Below, in pieces: positions 50,167 through 60,200 of a DNA stretch of 64,000 nt (its first letter is position 1; each line of letters starts with the position of its first letter). Under the pieces are notes generated by a model. It saw only the letters and a program-made list of their open reading frames with translations. It was not told the origin of the DNA and searched no databases. Origin of the DNA: DATBQN01 sp963755825 (GTDB taxonomy: Bacteria; Acidobacteriota; Thermoanaerobaculia; Multivoradales; UBA5704). Position numbers and translations under genes: made by a program. Where the stretch lies: the NCBI GenBank assembly GCA_963755825.1, contig CAVWLA010000001.1, forward strand, positions 1,550,001-1,614,000. Direction: 5' to 3'.

Positions 50167-52038
50167 ATGCCCGCGACCGACTTCGCCACCGCCGCCGCTC
50201 TCCCCGCCTGGGCCGAAGACCTCCGCCGCCGCTATCTGCGCGGCGAGGCCTCGATGTTCGTCCTCCACGGCAACGTCTTCGACTCGGTCATCTACCGCGG
50301 CGCCAGCTGGAGCCTCTCGGACTTCCTCGCCGGCCCGCTCCTCGCCGAGAGCAAGCAGACGATCGCCCTCTACAACCTGGCGACCGGCGTGCGCTGGAAG
50401 AAGCGCGCCGCCGGCCTCGAGCCCGGCGACGCTCTGCTCACCAGCTCGCCCAAGGACGAGACCCTGGCGGCGCTCGAGAAGCTGCTCACCGGCGGCTGCC
50501 GCACGGCGGTGATCCTCGAGTACGCCGAGAACCTGGCGCCGGCGGGCGATCTCTCCTTCCAGACCGACACCGACCGCGCCGCCGTGGTGACCCTCCACCG
50601 CTGGTCGTTCCTGCCCGAGATCGAGAAGGGGGACAACGTCGTCCTCCTGGTCGCCGAGAACCTGACCGACCTCGCCCCCAAGCTGATCGCCAATCCCAAG
50701 GTCGCGGTGGTCGAGATCCCCATGCCCGACCGCGCGACGCGCCTCGCCGTCGCCAAGCTCGCCGACCCCGGCCTCGCCGACCGCGAGGCCGAGCGCTACG
50801 CCGACTCGACCGGCGGCCTCAAAGCCATCCAGATCGCCTCGATCCTCACCCCGCCGCCGGCTGCCGCCGACAGCGGCGAGCGCCGCGCCTTCATCGCCGG
50901 CATCCTGGGCGGCGGCCCCGCCGCCGAGGAGCGCGCGGCGAAGCTCGCGGCGCTCACCGCCGGCCTCGGCCGCGAGGAGATCCGCGCCCTGCTCGCCCCC
51001 GCGGCTCCCGGCACCGCCGGCGCTCCGCCCACCCCTGGCGCCGATCCGGCCGACCCGGCGCGGGCGGAGGCCGACCGGCTGATCGCCCACCGCAAGCGCG
51101 AGATCCTCGAGCGCGAGTGCTACGGCCTCGTCGAGCTGGTGGCTCCCGAGCACGGCTTCGAGGTGGTCGGCGGCATGGACGAGGTGAAGCGCGAGCTCAC
51201 CTCGATCGCCGACAACATGCGCGAGGGGCGGACCGCCCGCGTGCCGATGGGCATCCTCTTCACCGGGCCGATGGGGACGGGGAAGACCTTCGTCGCCGAG
51301 GCCTTCGCCAAGGAGTGCGGCCTCGCCGCCATCAAGCTCAAGAACTTCCGCTCGAAGTGGGTGGGGGCGACCGAGGGGAACCTCGAGAAGATCCTCTCTG
51401 TCGTGCAGGCGATCGGCCAGGTGATCGTCATCATCGACGAGGGCGACCGCGCCTTCGGCTCCGGCGAGGGCGAGGGGGACGGCGGCACCTCCTCGCGCGT
51501 CATCGCGCGCATCAAGGAGTTCATGTCCGACACCTCGAACCGCGGCCGCATCCTCTTCCTGGTGATGACCAACCGCCCCGACAAGCTCGACGTCGACCTG
51601 AAGCGCGCCGGCCGCCTCGACCGCAAGATCCCCTTCCTCTACTCGCAGGCGCCGGAGGAGGTCGAGGAGGTGGCGCGGGCGCTGGTGCGGAAGAACAGAG
51701 TGAAGACGGAAGTCGACTTCGCGACCATCCGCGACGGCTTCTCGCGCCCGCTCGTCGGCTGGAGCAACGCCGACGTCGAGGCCGTCATCCTGCTCGCCAA
51801 CGACAATTCGGCGCGCGACGCCGGGCCCGACGCCCCGGTCGCCGCCGACCAATTCGTCGCCGCCGCCGGCGACTACTTCCCCAGCCGCGACGCCGATCTC
51901 CTCGAATACATGGAGCTCCTCGCCGTCTTCGAGTCGAGCAGCCGCCGCCTCCTCCCCGCCAAATACGCCGGCCTCACCCCCGAGGAGCTCGACGCGCGGC
52001 TCCGTCTGCTGCGGGCGACGATCGGCGATCGCCGGTAG
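50167..52038 (+). CDS. AAA+ ATPase with an N-terminal ATPase-like domain
   Basis: This 623-residue cytoplasmic protein has a degenerate AAA-like N-terminal half (about 20-240, with FVLHGNVFDSV and KGDNVVLLVAENLTDLAP, resembling Ycf46). A spacer rich in Ala/Pro/Gly follows (about 280-305). The active AAA+ module runs from about 330 to 520: Walker A GPMGTGKT with Lys373, Walker B VIVIIDEGDRAFG, sensor FLVMTNRPDK and arginine finger LKRAGRLDRK. Relatives often neighbour PspA/ABC-OmpA envelope operons, and such an operon lies 10 kb upstream. A functional link is inference. Confidence 0.85.
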   Translation: MPATDFATAAALPAWAEDLRRRYLRGEASMFVLHGNVFDSVIYRGASWSLSDFLAGPLLAESKQTIALYNLATGVRWKKRAAGLEPGDALLTSSPKDETLAALEKLLTGGCRTAVILEYAENLAPAGDLSFQTDTDRAAVVTLHRWSFLPEIEKGDNVVLLVAENLTDLAPKLIANPKVAVVEIPMPDRATRLAVAKLADPGLADREAERYADSTGGLKAIQIASILTPPPAAADSGERRAFIAGILGGGPAAEERAAKLAALTAGLGREEIRALLAPAAPGTAGAPPTPGADPADPARAEADRLIAHRKREILERECYGLVELVAPEHGFEVVGGMDEVKRELTSIADNMREGRTARVPMGILFTGPMGTGKTFVAEAFAKECGLAAIKLKNFRSKWVGATEGNLEKILSVVQAIGQVIVIIDEGDRAFGSGEGEGDGGTSSRVIARIKEFMSDTSNRGRILFLVMTNRPDKLDVDLKRAGRLDRKIPFLYSQAPEEVEEVARALVRKNRVKTEVDFATIRDGFSRPLVGWSNADVEAVILLANDNSARDAGPDAPVAADQFVAAAGDYFPSRDADLLEYMELLAVFESSSRRLLPAKYAGLTPEELDARLRLLRATIGDRR

Positions 52039-52061
52039 GCGGCTCCGTCCAACCCTCGCGC

Positions 52062-52598
52062 TCACCCCAGCCGGTACGAGACGCTCCACCAGCCGCCTCC
52101 CCAGGAACGATCGAGCGTCCATTCGAGCCCTGGGCCTTCGACCGAGGAGTCGCGCTGGTCAGGGCCGAGGGCTCCGGCATCGGCGAAGAGATAGCCGAAC
52201 TCGCCGGCGTGGCCCTGATCGTCGGTCTCGATCGCGACGAGCAACTTTCCCGCCGCATCCGTCTCGACCCAGACCGTGCCGGCACCCTTGCCGATCCCTG
52301 GGCCGTATCTCGACGTGTCCTCGCGAAGCGTCGCCGGATCGGCGGGATTGGCGAGCCGAAACCTGCGGCGCTGGCCGGCCGCGAGGTGGAGACCGCGGAT
52401 CCTCTCGACGATCGCGGCGTACCGCCCCGGAGGCGGAACGAGGGGGCTCGCGTGCGGCATCCCGTACATCAGGATCGCGATGACAAAGAGGATCACGAGC
52501 ACAAGCCCCAGCCCGAGCACGACGCGCATCGCCACCTTCGCACACCCCGCCCTCCGCTGCGGCGGGCCAACCTTCCCGGTGGTGAGAGGCGAGCTCAT
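52062..52598 (-). CDS. Single-pass membrane protein of unknown function
   Basis: This 178-residue protein has a short basic N-terminus, one membrane helix (VVLGLGLVLVILFVIAILMY, about 26-45) and an extracytoplasmic part with YAAIVERIRGLHLAAGQRRR, AGTVWVETDAAGKLLVAIET and a Trp-rich end (WTLDRSWGGGWWSVSYRLG). It could be anchored to the outer face of the inner membrane. Family not recognised. Confidence 0.6.
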   Translation of the reverse strand: MSSPLTTGKVGPPQRRAGCAKVAMRVVLGLGLVLVILFVIAILMYGMPHASPLVPPPGRYAAIVERIRGLHLAAGQRRRFRLANPADPATLREDTSRYGPGIGKGAGTVWVETDAAGKLLVAIETDDQGHAGEFGYLFADAGALGPDQRDSSVEGPGLEWTLDRSWGGGWWSVSYRLG

Positions 52599-52660
52599 GC
52601 CTGGGTAAGACTCGCGAGCACCGCCTTCGGTTCCCGCCTCCGCGCCTCCTATCGGTCAGC

Positions 52661-53506
52661 TCAGCTCAGCACCCGCGCCTCGAACTTCTTGAGGCCGATC
52701 GCGAGCATGACGGCGAAGGCGACGGCGAGGAGGCCGAAGACGGCCCAGAGGGGCATGTGGGGGATCTGCGGGGAGAGGGCGGCGCGGAGGCCCTCGCTCA
52801 TGTAGACGACGGGGTTGACGAGCACCGCGACCTGCAGCCAGCGCAGGCGCGAGAGGGCGACCCACGGGTAGTAGACGCAGCCGAGAAGGGTGAGCGGCAG
52901 CAGCAGGAGGGCGAAGAGATAGTTGATGCGCCGCGGCGGGATGACGGTCCCCAGCATGAGGCCGAGCGAGGAGCCGACCAGCGAGCCGAGCGGCAGGACG
53001 AGCGCGAAGCGGAGCGGATGGTCCCAATGGATGTCGGCGTGGAAGCCGGTCGCCAGCCAGACCGCCGGGATCACCACCAGCGCCGCGATGAGCGACTGGA
53101 TGGCGCCCGAGATCACCTTGGTCAGCCCCACCACGCGGACCGGCACCGGCGCCATGACGCGGTCCTCGATCTCCTTGCTCACCGAGAACTCGGAGACCAG
53201 CGGCAGGGCGACCGCCGTCACTCCCTGGAACATCAGCGTGTTGGCCATCAGCCCGGGGAGGAGGACGGCGACGAAGGCGGCGCTGTCGTGGCCGCCGATC
53301 GCCTGGCCGATGCGCGGGAAGACGTAGGCGAAGACGAAGGCGAAGAGGGCCGGCTGCATGGCGGTGCGCAGAGCAAAGGCCGGCAGGTCGCGGAGGAGGA
53401 CGGCGAGGTCGCGCTCGACGAGAGCACGCGCGGTGCCGAGCATCGCCGCGGTCGACAGGCGCGCCGGCGGCGGCGCGGGCGGCGGCTGGATGGGCGGGGT
53501 CGTCAC
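52661..53506 (-). CDS. ABC-2 type transporter permease
   Basis: This 281-residue inner-membrane protein starts with GTG 53506, overlapping the ATPase stop as GTGA. About six helices follow a Pro-rich N-terminus: LRTAMQPALFAFVFAYVFPR, VAVLLPGLMANTLMFQGVTA, GAIQSLIAALVVIPAVWLAT, LGLMLGTVIPPRRINYLFAL and LWAVFGLLAVAFAVMLAIGL. NPVVYMSEGLRAALSPQIPH is a typical ABC-2 segment. The pair is an exporter of the NodJ/DrrB type for an unknown lipid, polysaccharide or drug. Confidence 0.88.
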   Translation of the reverse strand: MTTPPIQPPPAPPPARLSTAAMLGTARALVERDLAVLLRDLPAFALRTAMQPALFAFVFAYVFPRIGQAIGGHDSAAFVAVLLPGLMANTLMFQGVTAVALPLVSEFSVSKEIEDRVMAPVPVRVVGLTKVISGAIQSLIAALVVIPAVWLATGFHADIHWDHPLRFALVLPLGSLVGSSLGLMLGTVIPPRRINYLFALLLLPLTLLGCVYYPWVALSRLRWLQVAVLVNPVVYMSEGLRAALSPQIPHMPLWAVFGLLAVAFAVMLAIGLKKFEARVLS

Positions 53507-54546
53507 GCGCGGTACTCCTTGCCGGTCAGCTTGAGGAAGACGGCCTCGAGGCTCGGCTGCGAGATCGAGAGGTCGGAGAGCTCGCCGCCGGCCTGCGCCA
53601 GCGCCGCCACCACCTCCCCCACCAGGCCCGGCGCCGAGGTGGCGTCGACGTGGATCACCGCGCCGTCCGCCTTTACGCAGACGACGCCGGGCAGGCGCTC
53701 GATGGCCGCCGCGACGCGGCCGTCGTCGACCGCCGCGAGCGTCACCTTGAGCACGCGGTCGGCGTGCACCTCGTCCTTCAGGCCCTGCGGCGTGTTGAGC
53801 GCCAGCAGCCGGCCGTGGTCGACGATGGCGAGCCGCCGGCAGAGGCGCTCGGCCTCTTCCATGTAGTGGGTGGTGAGGACGATCGTCTGGCCGCCGGCGT
53901 TGAGCGCCGCGAGCTCCTCCCACAGCCGCAGGCGCGACTGCGGATCGAGGCCGGAGGTCGGCTCGTCGAGGAAGAGCACCTGCGGCCGATGGAGGAGGGC
54001 GCGGGCGATCAGGACGCGCTGGGCGAGGCCGCCCGAGAGCTCCTCGACCCGCGCGCCGGCCTTCGCCTCGAGGTCGAAGCGGGCGAGGAGCTCGCTCGCC
54101 CGCCGGCGACACTCGGCGCGCGGCAGGCCGAAGTAGCGGCCATGGAAGAAGAGGTTGTCGAAGACCGAGAGGCCGCGGTCGAGGGTGTTGGTCTGGGTGA
54201 CCGCGGCGAGCCGGGTGCGGGCGAGCGCCGGCTGGGCGACGACGTCGACCCCGGCGACCACGGCGCGGCCGGCGGTGGGGACGACGCGGGTGGTCAGCAT
54301 GCCGATCGTCGTCGTCTTGCCGGCGCCGTTCGGCCCCAGCAGGCCGAAGAACTCGCCGTAGCCGATCTCGAGGTTCAGACCGTCGACGGCGAGGACGCCG
54401 CCGCCGTCGCGGGGAGCCGCCGGCGGCGGGCCGCCGCGCCCGGCGGCAGCTCCCGCGCCGGCAGCGCCGGCGAACGCCGTTCCCGGCGGCGGTCCGCTGT
54501 AGCGCTTGGTGAGGTCCTGGCAGAGGATCGCGGCGTCGGCGGCCAT
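53503..54546 (-). CDS. ABC-2 type transporter ATP-binding protein
   Basis: The start at 54546 (MAADAAILCQDLTKRYSGPP) is chosen because the domain begins there and the upstream extension looks non-coding. The 347-residue protein contains an Ala/Gly/Pro insertion between the first strand and the core (about 18-45). It also has Walker A GLLGPNGAGKTTTIGML, signature VEELSGGLAQRVLIARALLH, Walker B VLFLDEPTSGLDPQ and the switch His in LTTHYMEEAERL. The C-terminal extension is of the DrrA type. It energises the overlapping permease gene product. Confidence 0.9.
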   Translation of the reverse strand: MAADAAILCQDLTKRYSGPPPGTAFAGAAGAGAAAGRGGPPPAAPRDGGGVLAVDGLNLEIGYGEFFGLLGPNGAGKTTTIGMLTTRVVPTAGRAVVAGVDVVAQPALARTRLAAVTQTNTLDRGLSVFDNLFFHGRYFGLPRAECRRRASELLARFDLEAKAGARVEELSGGLAQRVLIARALLHRPQVLFLDEPTSGLDPQSRLRLWEELAALNAGGQTIVLTTHYMEEAERLCRRLAIVDHGRLLALNTPQGLKDEVHADRVLKVTLAAVDDGRVAAAIERLPGVVCVKADGAVIHVDATSAPGLVGEVVAALAQAGGELSDLSISQPSLEAVFLKLTGKEYRA

Positions 54547-54622
54547 GGTGTGAACCGATGATGTCAGCTCGCCCGCCGGCGCCGCAATGCGAGCGGACGA
54601 GCGCGGTATGATCTTCGTGCGT

Positions 54623-54943
54623 ATGCCATTCATCTACATCCTCCGCTGCGCCGACGGCACGCTCTACACGGGCGCCGCCAAGGACCTGGCGCGGCGCCTC
54701 GCCGCCCACGCCGCCGGCAAGGCCTCGCGCTACACCCGCGCCCGCCTGCCGGTCGCCCTCGCCTGGTCGACCGAGGTGGCGACCTGGGGAGCGGCGCTCT
54801 CCGCGGAGCACCGCCTGAAACGGCTGCCGCGCAGCAGGAAGCTGGTGCTCATCGGTCCGCCGCAGCCGGCGGAGACGGCGGCCGCGCAGCGACGCCGTCG
54901 AGCGCATCCGCCGCCCCACCCGACACCCTGTCCGACGACCTAA
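54623..54943 (+). CDS. GIY-YIG nuclease domain protein
   Basis: This protein of about 106 residues begins MPFIYILRCADGTLYTGAAK, the GIY-YIG motif in the variant form YIL...LYTG, followed by DLARRLAAHAAGKASRYTRA and LSAEHRLKRLPRSRKLVLIG. It belongs to the YhbQ-like branch of single-domain GIY-YIG proteins, implicated in DNA processing. In-frame ATGs at 54608 and 54587 are alternative starts. The last 25 residues are an Arg/Pro-rich tail. Its stop overlaps the next start as TAATG. Confidence 0.8.
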   Translation: MPFIYILRCADGTLYTGAAKDLARRLAAHAAGKASRYTRARLPVALAWSTEVATWGAALSAEHRLKRLPRSRKLVLIGPPQPAETAAAQRRRRAHPPPHPTPCPTT

Positions 54944-56115
54944 TGGAACCCTCGGCCATGCCCCAGCGCTCCGCAGCCCGCCGACCGACGGCTCGCGCCG
55001 CCACGCTCTTCCCGCTGGCGCTCCTGCTCGCGGTTTTCCTGGCGACCCTCCAGGCCTGCCGCCCGACCGTGGCGCCGCCCCGCCAGCCGATCGCCGCCGA
55101 GATCTCCCGGCTGGAGAAGGTCCTCGACGGCGTCAAGATCCCGCACGCCGACGCGGCCGGCCAGCGCGCCGAGCTCGGCTCCGCCCGCCGCGAGCTCGCC
55201 GCCGGCTACCTCGAGGCCAGCCTCTACGAGCTCGAGGAGGACGCCACCGAGCTCCCCGCCGAGCGCTACCCGTCGTCGCGCAAGGCGGTGATCGCCGGCG
55301 GCCAGCCGGCCTTCGAGAAGGAGTGGCGGACGGTGAGCGCCGAGCTCGAGCGCTCCGGCCGCGCCTTGACCGACGCCAAGCTGCGCGAGCTGCCCGCCGC
55401 TGTCCGCGCCCTCGTCCAGTCGGCGCGCGAGCAGAGCGCTCTCTACGACCGCTCGGCGCTCCTCTACGGCCAGGAGAGCGGCGTCAAGGCCGGCCTCTAC
55501 TACCTCGGCCTCGCCCGCGGCTACCTCGACTACGCGCTGTTCTGCGCCGGCCTCCGCTTCCCGCCCGACGGCGGCGCTCGCGCCGCCGGCCATCCGCCGG
55601 ACGCCGCCATCGCCGCTCTCGAAGGGGAGCTGCTGGCGACCTACGACGCGCACGCCGCCAACCATCCGCAGTTTCAGTTCAACGCCGCCAGCGCCTCGCT
55701 CAAGCTCGCCGGCGAGCTGGCGCGCCGCGGCGAGGCGGACGCCGCGCTGCAGGCCTTCCTCGACGCCGTGATCGCCTTCGGCGAGATCACCCGGCCGCCG
55801 GTCGCGGCCGCCGATCTCGCCCGGCTGCAGACGGCGAGCGAAGGCTTCCGCGACCGCCTCGGCCGCCTCGCCGAGAGCGGCGCCGACGCCAGCATCGGCC
55901 GCCTCTACTGGCAGCTCGCCGCCGATGGCCTCGCCACCTGGCGGACGAGCGGCGCGCCGGGGGACTCCGGGCGCCGCGCCGAGCTCATCCTCGACGACGC
56001 CCTGCCGCGCTACTTCGCGGCGCTCACGGCAAGCGCCGCCGGCGCCTCGAAACTGCGGCCGCAGCTCGCCAGCCGGCAGGTCACCGTCACCCTGGTCCGC
56101 TGGCCGTTCACGTGA
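54943..56115 (+). CDS. Lipoprotein with helical repeats
   Basis: This 390-residue protein has a lipoprotein signal (LFPLALLLAVFLATLQAC, lipobox LQAC). The mature part is helical throughout, with TPR-like segments (AELGSARRELAAGYLEASLY, AGLYYLGLARGYLDYALFCA, NAASASLKLAGELARRGEAD). Ala and Glu are abundant. An alternative start is ATG 54958. It is probably an outer- or inner-membrane lipoprotein on the periplasmic side. The family is not recognised. Confidence 0.65.
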   Translation: MEPSAMPQRSAARRPTARAATLFPLALLLAVFLATLQACRPTVAPPRQPIAAEISRLEKVLDGVKIPHADAAGQRAELGSARRELAAGYLEASLYELEEDATELPAERYPSSRKAVIAGGQPAFEKEWRTVSAELERSGRALTDAKLRELPAAVRALVQSAREQSALYDRSALLYGQESGVKAGLYYLGLARGYLDYALFCAGLRFPPDGGARAAGHPPDAAIAALEGELLATYDAHAANHPQFQFNAASASLKLAGELARRGEADAALQAFLDAVIAFGEITRPPVAAADLARLQTASEGFRDRLGRLAESGADASIGRLYWQLAADGLATWRTSGAPGDSGRRAELILDDALPRYFAALTASAAGASKLRPQLASRQVTVTLVRWPFT

Positions 56116-56136
56116 AGCCTCTCCGACCCAGCAAGT

Positions 56137-56934
56137 TTGCTGGTTCGCGAGGTGGTGCAGAGGTCCGGCGGGCAGGTGCGGTTCGTCAGCGAGAACTGGG
56201 GGGAGTCGAAGCTCGCCGCGCGCTTCGGCATCCGCCGCTATCCGGTCGTCTTCATTGACGACGTGCTCTTCGCCCGGCCCGAGGACTTCGGCTGGTTCGG
56301 CGCCAAGGGGCGCTTCACCCCCTGGAAGCTGGCGGCGAACCACGAGAAGTTCAAGGCTGATCTGGCGCGCACCATCGACCGCGTGCGCCGGGGCGAGACG
56401 CCGCAGTCCGCCGCCGCGGCGCCGACCGCCGCCGAGCCCGATCTCGCCCAGCTGCCGCAGCAGACCTGGCGCACTTTGGACGGGCGGACGATCGCGCCGC
56501 GCGACCTCGCCGGCAAGGTCGTCGTCGTCGAGTTCTGGGCGACCTGGTGCCCGCCCTGCCGCGCCACCCTGCAGTGGCTCTCCGAGGTGCAGCGCTCGGC
56601 GGGAGATCGCCTCGTCGTCATCCCCATCGCCGTCGAGTCCGAGGAGCCCGCGGTGCGCCAGCTCGCCGCCGCGATGAAGCTCCCCTTCCCCGTCGTGATG
56701 GGGAGCGATGCCGTGGCGACGAGCTTCGGCGACATCACCAGCGTGCCCACGATGTTCGTCTTCGACCGCGGCGGCAAGACGGCGTCGATCGAGTACGGCG
56801 CCCCGGCGGACCTGCACCAGCGGGTCGGCAAGACGCTCGCCCGGCTGCTCGGCCCGGCGCCGGCCGCGACGGCGGTGCTGGCGCCGGCGGCGGGCGCGAC
56901 ACCGGCGGCGGCCCTCGGCCAGGGGCAGCCGTAG
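56137..56934 (+). CDS. TlpA-like thioredoxin with a truncated extra thioredoxin domain
   Basis: The frame has no ATG or GTG after the previous stop; TTG 56137 is the likely start. Residues 1-75 (SENWGESKLAARFGIRRYPV, VFIDDVLFARPEDFGWFG) match the C-terminal part of a thioredoxin fold whose CxxC half is missing. Residues about 105-235 are a complete TlpA-type domain with the redox pair Cys138/Cys141 in WATWCPPCRATLQW and cis-Pro in TSVPTMFVFD. No signal peptide is seen, so the 5' part may have been lost. The C-terminal 25 residues are Ala/Pro-rich. Confidence 0.75.
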   Translation: MLVREVVQRSGGQVRFVSENWGESKLAARFGIRRYPVVFIDDVLFARPEDFGWFGAKGRFTPWKLAANHEKFKADLARTIDRVRRGETPQSAAAAPTAAEPDLAQLPQQTWRTLDGRTIAPRDLAGKVVVVEFWATWCPPCRATLQWLSEVQRSAGDRLVVIPIAVESEEPAVRQLAAAMKLPFPVVMGSDAVATSFGDITSVPTMFVFDRGGKTASIEYGAPADLHQRVGKTLARLLGPAPAATAVLAPAAGATPAAALGQGQP

Positions 56935-57218
56935 CCCGCCGGCGCCGGCTCACCCTCCACTCACCCTCGGCTCACCTTCCGCTCATGGCCCCGCTCCCCG
57001 CGGGGCCGTAGGTTTTCTCCGCAGCCAGGCCGTCGCCGCGGCGGCGCGCGGGAGCCCGCTCGCCGCCGCTCTCCACCCGCCACCGCGGGGGATCTCGCCG
57101 GGCGAGCGTCTCGACGCTCGCCCGCCAGCGGCGGCCCCGGATGCCGTCCGGCGGCGCGACCGCCGGACGGGCGGGGCGCCTCTCGCGCCCCGGCCATTCG
57201 CGGCCAGGAGAACAGACC

Positions 57219-60200
57219 ATGGACATGTCCTCGCTTCCGCTCAGGCTCGGCCGGGCGGCGCTCGTCGCCGGCGCGCTCCTGATGTCGACCGGCGCCGGCG
57301 CCGAGGCGCCCGCAGCAACCGCCGTGAAGCCGCCGGCCGCCCAGGCCGCGACGCCGCCGGCGGACGAGCCCGCAGGTGATCCGATCATTCGGCGGATCGG
57401 CCAGCAGCGCATCTTCGCCGAGCCGCTGGTCGCCGTCGGGCGCCCGCCGGCGGCCGAGACCGCCGAGCTGGCGCGGGCGCTCGACCGCTACCGCGCCGCC
57501 CGCGACGTCGAGGCGGTCGACCCCCTTCTCAACTTCCTCAGCGCGCACCCTGCCTCGGCGTGGAAGCCGTCGCTCCTCGCCGACCTCGCGGTGCTCTACC
57601 GCCACACCGGCTACATCGACCGCGCCCTCGCCGCCGCCGGCGAGGCGTGGCGTCTCACCAGCCGCGCCAGCGAGCCGGAGGCCCGCCGCATCGCCGACTC
57701 GGCGCTCGCCACCACCGTCGAGCTCACCGCGGCGCTCGGCCGCACCGCCGAGCTCGCCGAGCTCCTCGCCGCCGTCGCCGCACGGCCGCTCGGCGGCCAC
57801 CCCGCCGAGGTGGTGTCGAACGCCCGCGCCGGCCTCTGGCTGATGCGCCACGATCCCGGCAGCGCCTTCCGCTGCGGCCCCCTCGCCGTCGAGCGCGTCA
57901 GCCAGGCGCTCCACCCCGAGCGGCCGCTCGACCCGCGGCTGATGAGCTACCCCTCGACGACGCAGGGGACCTCGCTCGCCGAGATCGACCGGTTGGCGCG
58001 CGGCGCCGGGCTCGACCTGGCGCCGATCCACCGCCGGCACGGCTCCGCGATCCCCGTCCCCGCCGTGGTGCACTGGAAGGCCGGCCACTTCGCCGCCGTC
58101 GTGGCCGAGCGCGGCGACCGCTTCCTCGCCAAGGACCTCACCTTCGGCGACGACCACTGGATCAGCCGCCGCGCCCTCGAGGAGGAGTCGAGCGGCTACA
58201 TGCTCGCCGTCCGCCGCGACGCGGTGCGGCCGGGCTGGCGCCAGGTCGATGCCGAGGAGGCGGCGGGGGTGCGCGGCCGCGGCGCCACCGGCAACCCCAA
58301 CCCGGGCGCCACGCAGCCGCAGGCGCCGAAGAAGCCCAAGCTGCCGGGCGACTGCGGCTCGCCGGGGCGCGGCATGCCCACCTACGACTTCCACACCGCG
58401 GTGGTGAGCCTGAACGTCACCGACCGGCCGCTCGGCTACGTGCCGCCGCGCGGCCCGGCGATCGAGATCGGCATCACCTACAACAGCCGCGAGGACTTCC
58501 AGCCGGCGACCTTCACCTTCAGCAATCTGGGCTCGCGGTGGAGCATCGACTGGCTCTCCTACGTCGAGGACGACGACCCCAACAACGCCGGCCAGACCGT
58601 CCGCCTGGCGGAGCGCGGCGGCGGCTCGTTCATCCTGCCGCACGTCGCCGGCACCGCCGCCGGCACCTACGGCCCCAACGTCGCCGGCTACCACGAGACG
58701 CTGGTGCGGACGCTCGCGGGCGGCGCCACGGTCTCCTTCGTGCGCCAGTACCCGGACGGCTCGAAGGACGTCTACGCGCAGTCCGACGGCGCCACCACCC
58801 TGCGCAAGTTCTTCCTCACCGCCGTCTCCGATGCCGCCGGCAACAGCGTGACGCTTGCCTACGACGCCTCGCTGCGCCTGGCCTCCCTCACCGACGCCAT
58901 CGGCCAGCAGACGACGCTCGCCTACGGCCTCGCCGCCGACCCCTACAAGATCACCGCCGTCGGCGATCCCTTCGGGCGGCAGGCGAGCTTCCAGTACGCC
59001 GGCGGTGAGCTGGCCGGCGTCACCGACGCCGCCGGCATGATCTCGACCTTCGCCTACGGCCCGACCGGCGCCGACAGCAGCCTGCCGGTCGACTTCCTCC
59101 ATTCGATGACGACGCCCTACGGCACCACCGCCTTCGACATGGGCGAGCACCCGCCGTTGAACGGCGAGGACATCGGCAACGTCCGCTGGCTCGTCGCCAC
59201 CGACCCGGTGGGCAACCGCGAGCGCATCGAGTTCATCCACGAGGCGCCAGGCACCGCGAGCGCCACGACGGAGGCGGTGCCGAGCGGGTTCGGCAATCAG
59301 TTCCTGCAGTACCGCAACACCTTCTACTGGAACCGCGCGGCGATGGAGCAGTACAGCGACTCCGACCCCAACCGCTACGTCAACGCCACCTTCCTCTTCC
59401 ACTGGCTGCACGACGCGACCGGCGGCAGCACGATCGCCGCCGCGTCGATCCCGGAGAGCATTCAGATCCAGGGGCAGCACAGGATCTGGTTCGCCTACCC
59501 GGACCAGCCGTCGAGCTTCTTCCAGGGCAGCCTGTCGACGCCCACCCGCATCGCGCAGGTGCTCGACAACGGCCAGCAGCAGGTCTTCGCGCAGACCTAC
59601 GACACCGCCGGCCGCCTGCAGACGGTGACCGATCCGCTCGGCCGCAAGGCGTCCTACCACTACGCCGCCAACGGCATCGACCTGGTCGCCGTGCGCAACG
59701 ACCTGCCGAACGGCACCTCCGGCGAGCAGCTCCTCGCCGCCACCTACACCGCGGCCCACCAGCCGGCGACGGTCACCGACTACGCCGGGCAGACCTACAC
59801 CGGCAACTACAACGCCTACGGCCAGCTCACCTCGGTGCGGCGGCCGGACGGCGCCACCACCAATCTCACCTACGACGCCCGCGGCTTCCTCACCCAGGTG
59901 GCGCGCGCCGGCACGTCGTTCGCCGAGACCTACACCTACGACGCCGCCAACCGGGTGCGCACCTGGACCTCGACCGACGGCTACACGCTCACCTTCGACT
60001 ACGACAACCTCGACCGCCTGATGCGGATCACCTTCCCCGACGCCACCACCTATTCGGTGGTCCTCGACCGGCTCGACGTGGCCGAGATCCACGACCGCCT
60101 GGGGCGGGTGTCGCGCTTCGCCTACGACGCCGCCGACCGCCTGGTCAGCTCGACCGATCCGGCCGGCCGCACCACCGGCTACTCGTGGTGCGGCTGCGGC

